DNA of 7,393 nt from Leptospira ellisii. Its GTDB lineage: Bacteria; Spirochaetota; Leptospiria; Leptospirales; Leptospiraceae. The DNA is taken from contig NZ_NPEF01000191.1 in NCBI RefSeq assembly GCF_002811955.1, positions 1 through 7,393 on the forward strand, in the 5' to 3' direction. Position numbers and translations under genes: made by a program. The notes under the pieces were generated by a model. That model was not told the DNA's origin, searched no databases, and worked only from the letters and a program-made list of their open reading frames with translations. Positions 1-7,203 of this stretch are shown here, one piece after another (position 1 is the stretch's first letter; each line of letters begins with the position of its first letter).

Positions 1-456
<456 letters not shown>

Positions 457-459
457 ACA

Positions 460-488
460 GAATATAATAAAAATCTAATATTATTTTC
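460..488. terminator. Candidate bidirectional terminator hairpin between convergent genes
   Basis: Arms at 460-469 (GAATATAATA) and 479-488 (TATTATTTTC) pair over 10 positions with one T-T mismatch, around a 9-base loop. The hairpin fills the short spacer between two converging stop codons and its right end reaches into the stop codon of the minus-strand gene. It is almost entirely A-T pairs, so it is thermodynamically weak. The location suits a shared terminator better than the stability does. Confidence 0.3.
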
Positions 489-1437
489 AGGAATTGGAGA
501 CGACTTTTTTCTTTTTTACCGAACTCACTGCCGCTTTTTTTAAGGTTCCGGCCTTCGACTTGGATTCGGCCTCGATTTTCTCGCGCACTATGGTCTCCCA
601 GAAGGACTGTATGTCCCGAAAGACCTCTTCCCGATGTTCCGGAAATTCGTTCATCAATTCGTGATAAAGATCGGGATAGATTCGGATCCGTTTATTCCGA
701 TAAATTAGATTCTTATAAAGTTCAGTCGAACCGTTCACGTCTATCAGACCGTCTTCCTGTCCGTGAAGAATGAGGACCGGACAGCGCAATACGCCCGCCT
801 TTCGAATCAAGCGGGGACCGAGCTCCAAGAGTTCCGTTCCCATTCGGAAAGAAACCTTCCCGTGAACGAGAGGATCCTGACGATATGCTTCGATCACCTC
901 CGGATCATGCGAAAGAAACCGAAGTTCCAAATTGGCGTCCACCGTGGTCGCGGGGGAGAATTTACTCAAAAACGAACCGACGACCTTTTTGATCCTCTTT
1001 TCGAAATCCATACGAACCCGTAACGCGGGAGAGGAAAGAACCAAACCCAGGATATTATCCTGATTGATTCCCTCCTGAGCGTAACGGAGCGTGATCGCTC
1101 CTCCTAAAGAATGCCCCAAAAGAAAAAAACGTTCCTTATTCTCCCGTTTTAAAACCTCCGAAACGAAATCGGAAAGGTCTCTGACATAAAGGTCGAAGGA
1201 GTCCGCGTGCCCCCGTTTTCCTTCGGAATTTCCGTGACCGCGCATATCGAAGGAATAGAAGTTAACGTCGCTTTTGGCGAAATAACGGAGAAGGTTCGTA
1301 TAACGTCCGCTATGTTCTCCGAACCCGTGATGAAAGACGACCAACCGATTCGCCTTCGGTTTGGTCCAGGATTGACAGTATAACTTCGATTTATCGGAGC
1401 CGGATAGGATATGGAATTCTTTATGATGAAAGGTCAT
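487..1437 (-). CDS. Alpha/beta hydrolase, monoacylglycerol lipase / lysophospholipase type
   Basis: This 316-residue product has the full signature of the serine hydrolase family (Hydrolase_4, S33-like) that includes monoacylglycerol lipases, so it probably hydrolyses the ester bond of a monoacylglycerol or lysophospholipid. The oxyanion-hole motif HHGFGEHSGRY spans residues 36-46. The family-typical RGHGNSEGKRGH follows at 66-77. The nucleophile elbow GHSLGG places Ser110, and the likely acid and base are Asp229 in HGQEDGLID and His259 in YPDLYHE. There is no signal peptide, so it is probably cytoplasmic or peripherally membrane-bound. The last 25 or so residues are an extra lysine/serine-rich tail. 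I chose the ATG at 1437. A TTG at 1449 would add four residues, but neither start has a clear Shine-Dalgarno. It is transcribed alone, divergent from the MFS gene. Exact substrate unknown; a generic esterase is the alternative. Confidence 0.9.
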   Translation of the reverse strand: MTFHHKEFHILSGSDKSKLYCQSWTKPKANRLVVFHHGFGEHSGRYTNLLRYFAKSDVNFYSFDMRGHGNSEGKRGHADSFDLYVRDLSDFVSEVLKRENKERFFLLGHSLGGAITLRYAQEGINQDNILGLVLSSPALRVRMDFEKRIKKVVGSFLSKFSPATTVDANLELRFLSHDPEVIEAYRQDPLVHGKVSFRMGTELLELGPRLIRKAGVLRCPVLILHGQEDGLIDVNGSTELYKNLIYRNKRIRIYPDLYHELMNEFPEHREEVFRDIQSFWETIVREKIEAESKSKAGTLKKAAVSSVKKKKVVSNS

Positions 1438-1698
1438 TTCTAAAACCAAACGTTGGGAAGAACAGAATCATGAAAAGAAAAGGGGTCAACCAATATTCTG
1501 AATAACCCTCGGGAAAGAGTCCTTTTTCAAGAACGGGGTTTTATTACGAAGAAGCGCCGCCGGCCTCCTATGTCTCGTTCGCGTTTCCGGAAATCTTCTC
1601 CGCAAAATCCCGGATCGAAATCAAAGTTTCCTTGAGTTTTAGCCGGGCATTCGCATTGTTTGGAATTCGTTTCACAAGACATAGAATCTGGAGAGAAT
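1438..1698. other. Divergent intergenic region between hydrolase and MFS genes
   Basis: This 261-base spacer must hold the promoters of both flanking genes. On the minus strand a TTGACC box (plus positions 1484-1489) lies 17 bases from a poor -10 candidate, TCTGTT (1461-1466), upstream of the hydrolase. On the plus strand TTGAGT at 1632-1637 has only CATTGT (1654-1659) at suitable spacing. Neither is convincing. A perfect TTTCCGGAAA palindrome lies near 1589-1598. I see no gene, RNA or repeat here. Confidence 0.4.
1690..1693 (+). promoter_or_regulatory. Shine-Dalgarno that fixes the MFS start
   Basis: GGAG, continuing as GGAGAG, ends 5 bases before the ATG at 1699. It supports that ATG over the in-frame TTG at 1660, which has no comparable site and would add 13 hydrophilic residues. 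Confidence 0.75.
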
Positions 1699-3087
1699 AT
1701 GGATCACAAACCTTCGGAACGGAGCTTATTGCGTTATTTCGGATTGGGAGAATTGGCGAATCACGGTTGGAACGCGATCCTCGCGTTCTGGATGATCATG
1801 GGAATGGCTTTTTTTCTTTTTGCGGATCAGAATCTGATCGCGCCCAACTTGAAAAATATCGGAGCCTCTTTCGGACTGAACACTCAGGAGGAAGTGGATT
1901 GGTATATCGGAGGATTGATTCCGATCCTGTTCTTCATCTTGGGGGGCGCCGTTTCCGTAAGTATGGGTTACCTATCCCAAAAGTATTCGCGGAAAACTTT
2001 GATCATCTTCTCCGTGTTTCTCGGGGAAATTCCGTGTTTTCTTTCCGGATTCGCGACGAGTTATCCGGAGTTCGTGATATATCGTACGCTCACCGGGTTC
2101 GGACTCGGAGGGATATTCCCTCTTCTTTTTACGGTATTGGGGGATTACTTCTCCGAAAAATCGAGATCCACCGCGGCGGCGTACGTTTCCCTTTCCATGG
2201 GAATCGGACTCGGAGTGGGACAACTATTCGGCGGAATATTAGGAAATGCTGATCCGATCAACGGTTGGAGAACCAGCTTTATATATCTTTCTCTTCCTTC
2301 CTTCTTTTTCGCGGCGATCTATTGGATCTTCTGCAAGGAACCGATACGGGGAGGTGGAGAAACGGAATGGCAGGGAATCGCGGATAAATTTCCCGAGGAG
2401 AGTTTTCACCTCCGTTGGAACGACGTTAGACTCCTCTTCAAAAACAGGACGAATATAGGGATCTTTCTCCAGGGGATTCCCGGTTGTGTGCCTTGGGGGG
2501 TCTTTTTCGTGTTTCTTGTGGATTACTACGAAACGTCGTATCATCTCGATAAGGCGACCGCGACGATGCTTTTGACCTACGCTGCGATAGGAGTTTTTGC
2601 GGGAACGTTCTTCGGAGGAGTGATAGGACAGAAACTGTACAACCTCAACAAACGTTATCTTCCGATTTTTTGTATGACGAGCATTTTTCTCGGGATTCCA
2701 CCCTGCATCTATCTACTCAAAGCGGGGGAAGTGGCCGGATCCGGACTTTTCATCCTCGTCAATATCGCCGCGGGATTTATCATATCCGTAACGGGTCCGA
2801 ACGTGCGCGCTACATTAATCAACGTGAATATTCCAAAAAATAGAAGTAGTATGTTCGCCCTCTACAACCTCACGAACGATCTCGGGAAAGGACTCGGTCC
2901 CGCGATGAGCGCTTTGATCTTAGGGCTTACTCCGGGAGATCGTTCGTTGGGATTGTCGATTTCCGTGCTTTTTTGGGTTCCCTGCGCCCTATCCTGGTTG
3001 ATCGTATTGAAGAATTTCGAGAAAGACGAAAAGAACGTGCACGATTATCTGGTCGCCGAAGCCCAAAAAATCCGAGGTGCCGCGTAA
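1699..3087 (+). CDS. Major facilitator superfamily transporter, Spinster-like features
   Basis: The 462-residue product is an inner-membrane protein with about twelve hydrophobic segments in two halves, separated by a hydrophilic loop around residues 212-252. MFS landmarks are visible. The loop 2-3 motif reads GYLSQKYSRK (residues 90-99), with Gln where Asp is usual. TM4 starts RTLTGFGLGG (119-128). TM5 carries a glycine-rich GIGLGVGQLFGG stretch (168-179), and NGWRTSF follows at 188-194. TM1 contains the acidic ADQNLIAPNL, similar in position to the Asp-Arg of Spinster/Spns carriers, which suggests an organic anion or lipid-type substrate. That is a family-level guess; sequence alone does not give the substrate. 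Length is normal for a 12-TM MFS carrier. mtnC begins on the base after this stop codon, so the two are almost certainly co-transcribed. The start was chosen on the GGAG site 5 bases upstream. Confidence 0.9.
   Translation: MDHKPSERSLLRYFGLGELANHGWNAILAFWMIMGMAFFLFADQNLIAPNLKNIGASFGLNTQEEVDWYIGGLIPILFFILGGAVSVSMGYLSQKYSRKTLIIFSVFLGEIPCFLSGFATSYPEFVIYRTLTGFGLGGIFPLLFTVLGDYFSEKSRSTAAAYVSLSMGIGLGVGQLFGGILGNADPINGWRTSFIYLSLPSFFFAAIYWIFCKEPIRGGGETEWQGIADKFPEESFHLRWNDVRLLFKNRTNIGIFLQGIPGCVPWGVFFVFLVDYYETSYHLDKATATMLLTYAAIGVFAGTFFGGVIGQKLYNLNKRYLPIFCMTSIFLGIPPCIYLLKAGEVAGSGLFILVNIAAGFIISVTGPNVRATLINVNIPKNRSSMFALYNLTNDLGKGLGPAMSALILGLTPGDRSLGLSISVLFWVPCALSWLIVLKNFEKDEKNVHDYLVAEAQKIRGAA
3074..3079 (+). 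promoter_or_regulatory. Shine-Dalgarno for mtnC inside the end of the MFS gene
   Basis: GAGGTG, a six-base match to the anti-Shine-Dalgarno complement, sits 8 bases before the TTG at 3088 and lies within the last codons of the transporter gene. It justifies the unusual TTG start and points to translational coupling. Confidence 0.7.
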
Positions 3088-3792
3088 TTGGACGTTTCAT
3101 CATTCGAACTTTATCTTTTCGACATAGAGGGGACGACCACTCCGATCGAATTCGTACATAAGACATTGTTCCCCTATTCCGTATCGAAATTCGGAGAATT
3201 CTTCCGAAAAGGAACCCTCGAAAAGACCGTCTTGGACGGATTGATCCGGGAAGGAAAAACCGATTCCTCCTATTCCGGGGAAGTCTCCGATTCTCCGGAA
3301 ACGTTAAGCGACTATTGCAGATATCTGGTGAGTGTGGATCGCAAAAGCGGCCCCCTCAAGGAAATTCAAGGAAGAATTTGGAAGGAAGGGTACGAAAGCG
3401 GAGAGTTAAAAAGTCTGATGTTTTCGGACGTGCCTTCCTTTTTGGAGCGAATCCGGAATTCCGGGAAAAAAGCCGCGGTGTATTCGTCCGGAAGCGTACA
3501 AGCGCAAAAGTTAATATTCGAATATTCTAAATCTGGCGATCTCACCGGATATTTTTCGGGCTACTTCGATACGGCGGTAGGAGGAAAACGCGAATCGGAC
3601 AGTTACGCTCGCATTTCCCGGGAACTCGGAATTTCCCCCGAAAAGATCCTATTTTTCACGGACATCAAAGAGGAAGCCGACGCGGCGACTCGGGCAGGAT
3701 ACAAGGTCGCCGTCCTGGAAAGACCGGGTAACGTCGAACAACCGGAACATACGTATACTAGACTTGCCTCCTTCGAAACGCTTCGACCATAA
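3088..3792 (+). CDS. mtnC: Acireductone synthase (enolase-phosphatase E1), methionine salvage
   Basis: The product is a cytoplasmic HAD-superfamily enzyme. It enolises 2,3-diketo-5-methylthiopentyl-1-phosphate and then dephosphorylates it to the acireductone that feeds the final dioxygenase step of methionine salvage. At 234 residues it has the usual MtnC length. Motif I is FDIEGTTTPIEF, with nucleophile Asp12 and the E1-specific Glu14 in place of the second HAD aspartate. Motif II is VYSSGSVQAQ (131-140; Ser133/Ser134). Lys167 lies in DTAVGGKRES, and motif IV is FFTDIKEEADAA with Asp192 and Glu195/196. All catalytic positions appear intact. The start is a TTG directly after the MFS stop, backed by GAGGTG 8 bases upstream; no ATG lies near the N-terminus. 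No other mtn gene is in the window, so the rest of the pathway must be encoded elsewhere. Confidence 0.93.
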   Translation: MDVSSFELYLFDIEGTTTPIEFVHKTLFPYSVSKFGEFFRKGTLEKTVLDGLIREGKTDSSYSGEVSDSPETLSDYCRYLVSVDRKSGPLKEIQGRIWKEGYESGELKSLMFSDVPSFLERIRNSGKKAAVYSSGSVQAQKLIFEYSKSGDLTGYFSGYFDTAVGGKRESDSYARISRELGISPEKILFFTDIKEEADAATRAGYKVAVLERPGNVEQPEHTYTRLASFETLRP

Positions 3793-3859
3793 TTCCTAAA
3801 AAGAACCGCGGAACGGATCCGCCTCTTACTCTTACCCTTCGAAAATACCGCAAACAGCT

Positions 3860-3880
3860 TCCGAAACGGATCTTTTTTTT
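3860..3880 (+). terminator. Candidate weak intrinsic terminator after mtnC
   Basis: A four-pair hairpin, TCCG-AAA-CGGA (3860-3870), is followed by TC and a run of eight T (3873-3880). It lies 67 bases after the mtnC stop and before the next gene. The U tract is good but the stem is short. A second small hairpin, GCGGA/TCCGC at 3808-3822, has no T run. Termination here is plausible, not certain. Confidence 0.35.
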
Positions 3881-3881
3881 C

Positions 3882-3908
3882 GGTCGGAATCGCGGGATCC
3901 TTCCGATC
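3882..3908 (+). promoter_or_regulatory. Leader hairpin just upstream of the TPR gene start
   Basis: GGTCGGAA (3882-3889) pairs with TTCCGATC (3901-3908) over eight positions, one a G-T wobble, around an 11-base loop. The stem ends 8 bases before the GTG start at 3917. It is followed only by TTT, too short a U tract for a standard terminator. It may instead influence initiation, because the only Shine-Dalgarno-like bases (3912-3916) lie between it and the start codon. Confidence 0.3.
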
Positions 3909-3916
3909 TTTGAAGG

Positions 3917-5110
3917 GTGAGAACTTTCCTTATTTTCGTTTCGCTTCTTTTGGGTTTTACCGGACCTTTGTTGACGAGAGAGCTCGTATATGCGTTCTGG
4001 GAACCCGGCAAACCCGAAAAGGAAAGGATGATTCTCGTAGGCGAGACGGTTCTTTACGATAAGGTAAAACCGATCGAAGAGGAAGGTAAGAACCGCAACC
4101 TCGACATCGGAGTCGATACGAGAGCGGATCTAGTTACGATTAAAATCACGTACGATCCGGGGTTACGCGAAGGACAGATATTATATCTGATCGAAAAGGA
4201 TTTCGATCATAAGAATTATAAGAACGGCAACGTCGTAGGTCAGATAGAAATCAAATCCATCTTTCAAACTTCATTCATCGGCAAACGAGCGAGAGGAATC
4301 GGAAATCTGGGGTTGGTAAAGGATAGAAATTTGATGGTGGCCGCTCCGCTCGTTTCCGAAAAAATAGAATCCGCAATCGTAGAACGCAAGAAAGGCGACT
4401 ATCATCTGGCGAGAAACGAAGTCGCGGAATCGATACGCTCCTACAAACATACGATCAGTCTGGATCCGTCCTCTCCTATGGGACATTTCCGACTCGGTCT
4501 TTTGTATAAAAAAACGGGAGAAGCATACGTTTCAGCCGGCTCTGAATTTTCGATGGCCTGGAAAAATAGGAAACGTTTCGGAAACGCGCAGGAAGAACTG
4601 GAATTCTACGTGGAATATATCGATTATCTGAATCATAAATACGAAACGGAAGGATTCAAAAACTCTCCCGTCTTATCACGATCGATGGAAGTGATACAGG
4701 AGGCCTTCAAGTTGACGAAAGCGGATTCGGAACTTCTAATACAATCCGCGACGACGTATTACTATCTTTTCAGGGAGGAATCCAAACCCGGACAACCGCC
4801 CGCGGAAGCCTCCGCGAAAAGAAAAAAAGCGGATACGTATTTCGAAATCGCGGAGAAACTCGTGAAAAATTCCGAAAAGTCGAATCCTTCCGATTATAGG
4901 GTGCACCTGCTCGCAAGTAAATTATACATCGATAAAATAACGGAATTGTTATCCGAAACCGGTCAAAGCGGAATCGGAGAGCCGGAACGCGCGGGCAATT
5001 TGAAAGGTTCGTTAGCCGCCGCGGTCGAAAAATACAAGACGTTTAAGCCGTCGTCCGTTCCGGGAGATCCTTATATTCTGAAAGCGAATACTTTATTGGG
5101 ATCATTCTGA
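3917..5110 (+). CDS. Secreted TPR-repeat protein of unknown function
   Basis: The 397-residue product starts with an apparent signal peptide: Met-Arg, a hydrophobic core at residues 3-19, and a possible cleavage after VYA (26). There is no lipobox cysteine, so it is probably periplasmic. Residues about 86-144 form a compact beta-rich module (from [10 protein letters not shown] through [14 protein letters not shown]). Its pattern recalls the small C-terminal domains of envelope proteins such as FlgT, a weak likeness. From about residue 157 to 218 come two TPR-like helical pairs, with the characteristic [13 protein letters not shown] and [13 protein letters not shown]. The rest (220-397) is helical and may hold degenerate repeats. 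TPRs scaffold protein-protein contacts, so an envelope assembly role is conceivable. The GTG at 3917 is forced: an in-frame TGA lies at 3911-3913, and the next start codon would remove most of the signal peptide. GAAGG directly abuts the start, which is unusually close. The 3' end overlaps the next gene tail to tail by 9 bp. Confidence 0.85.
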   Translation: MRTFLIFVSLLLGFTGPLLTRELVYAFWEPGKPEKERMILVGETVLYDKVKPIEEEGKNRNLDIGVDTRADLVTIKITYDPGLREGQILYLIEKDFDHKNYKNGNVVGQIEIKSIFQTSFIGKRARGIGNLGLVKDRNLMVAAPLVSEKIESAIVERKKGDYHLARNEVAESIRSYKHTISLDPSSPMGHFRLGLLYKKTGEAYVSAGSEFSMAWKNRKRFGNAQEELEFYVEYIDYLNHKYETEGFKNSPVLSRSMEVIQEAFKLTKADSELLIQSATTYYYLFREESKPGQPPAEASAKRKKADTYFEIAEKLVKNSEKSNPSDYRVHLLASKLYIDKITELLSETGQSGIGEPERAGNLKGSLAAAVEKYKTFKPSSVPGDPYILKANTLLGSF

Positions 5111-6379
5111 AAGGACTTTTCTGGTCTTTAGAAAGATATATTTCTGGAGAATCAGCATATCGTCCGGATTGGAATCGAAAAAATTGACGCCCAAATGGAA
5201 TTTTCCGTCTTCTCCTGGAATATAACGGACCACCTCCCCTCTCATAATAAGCGTTCTTTCTGCAACAGGAATAAATATTTTAATAATATTATGCTTTTTT
5301 AAATATTGGAAGATTCGTTCTTCGTTGATCTCGAAAAGAAGTCCGTTGATGCTGATATCCACCACCCTAGTCGCGGCCTTCGTATGCCTGTAATTGTCCT
5401 CGCGTATGAATATCTTCGTTATGGAATAGTTGAAAATATCCGAAAGTTCCATCAGATAGCCCGCCTGCGAAGGAGTGATGGAATAACGATCCATCGCCGA
5501 AGTATGAACCCTGATATATCCGACGACGTCGTTGAATAAACGGATCGGAAGCACCAGATATGAGATTACGAAATCCCTGATTTCCGTCTTTTGCAACTCA
5601 CGAAAGAATTTATCAGCGTAATCCTGGCCGTTCTCCAAAACCATACGGATGTATTCTTCCCTGTAATTGGGAATCCAGGAAGAATCCTGTTCGCGGATAT
5701 AATTGACGATCAAAGACGTGTCGGGAATATAAACTGGCCGATCGTGACGACGAACGAAGGACTCTAGGAAGGATTCATCCTTTGTCCCCGAAAAAAACAC
5801 GATCTCGTAATCTTTGGAGACAGTGGCAATATATTCCGAAATCATGATATTAATTAGTCTTAAATCGGGATTGTCCTTTTTAATTTCCCGCATCAGACTG
5901 TTAAACCTTTGTTCGACCTGGATGTTTCGACCGATTTCCCTCCCTCCGCCGGAAAGGGAACGGAAAAGAATCACGTAATTCATGAAAAGGTCGTCGACCG
6001 CGACGCGAACATTTTTCCGAAAAGATGCCGCTTGTAGTTCCGACGGGATTCTGATACGAATCCCCTCCTCCAAAAATTCGAGGATTACGACCTCGAACTG
6101 ATAGAGGATATTCATGATCTCAAAACTGATCTTCGCCCTTAGAGTCAGTCCTTGACTCACTCCCGGAATACGGAGATAAACGTTGGTCTCTTCTATATTT
6201 TCTACGACCGCAAAAAATCTATGCCCGTCGTAATCGAAAGGGAATTCGACGTCGTCGGCTTTTAAATAATAGAATAGATGTTTTACGAGATTGATATCCG
6301 TCCCTATGATCGTTTCTCCGAACATAGTTTCAAGAATGGTGATGAGTTCTTGTAGACTGTCTGATCTTCCGACTGCCAT
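5102..6379 (-). CDS. PilZ-type protein with PilZ domain apparently split by a GAF-like insertion
   Basis: The 425-residue product has no signal peptide or membrane segment, so it is probably a cytoplasmic sensor or effector. Residues about 38-118 look like the beta-rich N-terminal domain of YcgR-type proteins. They are followed by [10 protein letters not shown] and then RKNVR (121-125), an RxxxR motif as in cyclic-di-GMP-binding PilZ domains. The partner motif DISING (341-346; D/NxSxxG) appears only about 216 residues later, and the remaining PilZ strands run to about 418. The gap contains an alpha/beta region (about 186-330) with a GAF-like layout. I recall such proteins in Leptospira, sometimes labelled DUF1577, but cannot confirm that. 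If both motifs fold together, it would bind cyclic di-GMP and possibly a second signal. Alternatively the second half alone is a degenerate PilZ. The start is the ATG at 6379, with no clear Shine-Dalgarno. It overlaps the TPR gene convergently. Confidence 0.85.
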   Translation of the reverse strand: MAVGRSDSLQELITILETMFGETIIGTDINLVKHLFYYLKADDVEFPFDYDGHRFFAVVENIEETNVYLRIPGVSQGLTLRAKISFEIMNILYQFEVVILEFLEEGIRIRIPSELQAASFRKNVRVAVDDLFMNYVILFRSLSGGGREIGRNIQVEQRFNSLMREIKKDNPDLRLINIMISEYIATVSKDYEIVFFSGTKDESFLESFVRRHDRPVYIPDTSLIVNYIREQDSSWIPNYREEYIRMVLENGQDYADKFFRELQKTEIRDFVISYLVLPIRLFNDVVGYIRVHTSAMDRYSITPSQAGYLMELSDIFNYSITKIFIREDNYRHTKAATRVVDISINGLLFEINEERIFQYLKKHNIIKIFIPVAERTLIMRGEVVRYIPGEDGKFHLGVNFFDSNPDDMLILQKYIFLKTRKVLSE

Positions 6380-6675
6380 AAGTTAAATCGCGTAAACCGA
6401 TGATCCTTTATTGAATATCGGCTTTGCCGAAGTCGGAATTCAGTCTTGCGGTGAGCCGATCAAGCGACATAATTTTTAGGATATCAAGATAAAAGTGGCA
6501 TAAGAGTCGGCAAGGTCGGAACTACAAATTGAAAATTCAACAACCAAGAGATATCCCTATAGTAGAATCTCGTAAAACTTCGAAAGAAAGATGGAATAGA
6601 CCAAGATATAAACGAAACCCTGAATTCTTAAAAAAATCCCCTGGGAAGATTCCCAAATAACCCGACAAAAAAGGT
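6380..6675. other. AT-richer divergent intergenic region
   Basis: These 296 bases separate the PilZ-type gene (minus) from the small unknown gene (plus) and should contain both promoters. A perfect TCGGC-TTT-GCCGA hairpin (6418-6430) lies in the leader of the minus-strand gene. The word GTCGGAAYT recurs at 6432-6440 and 6515-6523, and again just inside the next gene at 6690-6698. A second small inverted repeat, TGGGA/TCCCA, is at 6642-6655. I see no gene or structured RNA of known class. Confidence 0.5.
6536..6563 (+). promoter_or_regulatory. Candidate promoter for the 6676 gene pair
   Basis: A -10-like TATAGT (6558-6563, five of six consensus positions) lies 16 bases after a poor -35, TTCAAC (6536-6541, three of six). 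An overlapping TAGAAT follows at 6563-6568. Either -10 would give a leader of roughly 100 bases. The -35 is weak, so this is only a suggestion. Confidence 0.25.
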
Positions 6676-7203
6676 ATGGATACAAGAAAGTCGGAACTCA
6701 ACCCAGAATTATTCGATATGATGAAGCAGGGAAAGTTATCTGCTCAAAAAATCTTAGACCTAATCGCTTTAAAAGAGTTAGTCGATCGATTTGCAGTCAC
6801 CCCTTTTCTTGAGAAAGAGAAAATTGCCGAAATCACTGCGAAAACGGGCGTAGAACCGGACATTTTAACATGGGGTGATTATTTTCAAACTGAAATAGCA
6901 TCCCGTTACTTCGACAAGTCGGAAGTCGACTTCAAAAAGATCGTCGAAACGATCCGTTTCGACTTAATATCCGCTCATTTGATCTTTTCGGGAAAACCGG
7001 AATACTTTAGCGATTCGGTTCGCGGCCAGGCGCTGATATCGAAATCCATTGATTCCGCCTTCTGGACTTTAGAGGATGAGGAAGTAATCCATTTAGAAAT
7101 CTTACTGGAATATTATGTACAAATGGGTCTTGGAGAAAAACCGTTGACCGTATCAGATCGAATCTGGTATGAAAGTTTTGAGTTGGAGAAAAAAGCAGTT
7201 TAA
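6676..7203 (+). CDS. Hypothetical protein, 175 residues, coupled to a crotonase-family gene
   Basis: I do not recognise this family. The product is acidic, soluble-looking and mostly helical, with no signal peptide, membrane segment or metal-binding cysteines. An amphipathic N-terminal part (residues about 1-60, including [15 protein letters not shown]) is followed by a helical domain with aromatic patches ([14 protein letters not shown], about 66-79; the segment [23 protein letters not shown] near 129-151). The start is the ATG at 6676. AAGG (6671-6674) is only one base away, so ribosome binding may be weak; in-frame ATGs at 6718 and 6721 have no better site. Its TAA overlaps the ATG of the next gene (TAATG), which implies co-translation and a possible partnership with the acyl-CoA enzyme. 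A sampled line (6721-6780) has 20/60 GC, lower than lines sampled from the left genes. Coding is likely; function unknown. Confidence 0.8.
   Translation: MDTRKSELNPELFDMMKQGKLSAQKILDLIALKELVDRFAVTPFLEKEKIAEITAKTGVEPDILTWGDYFQTEIASRYFDKSEVDFKKIVETIRFDLISAHLIFSGKPEYFSDSVRGQALISKSIDSAFWTLEDEEVIHLEILLEYYVQMGLGEKPLTVSDRIWYESFELEKKAV

Noticed and set aside
763..1023. Plus-strand open frame of 86 codons
   Set aside because: It lies wholly antisense to the well-supported hydrolase gene and its translation has no recognisable domain.
1660..1687. TTGGAA and TAGAAT with 16-base spacing as a promoter for the MFS gene
   Set aside because: Transcription would start inside the Shine-Dalgarno, only a few bases before the ATG, which conflicts with the good ribosome-binding site.
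1632..2252. Plus-strand open frame of 206 codons overlapping the MFS gene
   Set aside because: Its arginine- and serine-rich translation is typical of a shifted frame; the overlapping MFS frame has clear membrane segments, motifs and a Shine-Dalgarno.
2239..2544. Minus-strand open frame inside the MFS gene
   Set aside because: Antisense to a confident transporter and made of basic low-information residues.
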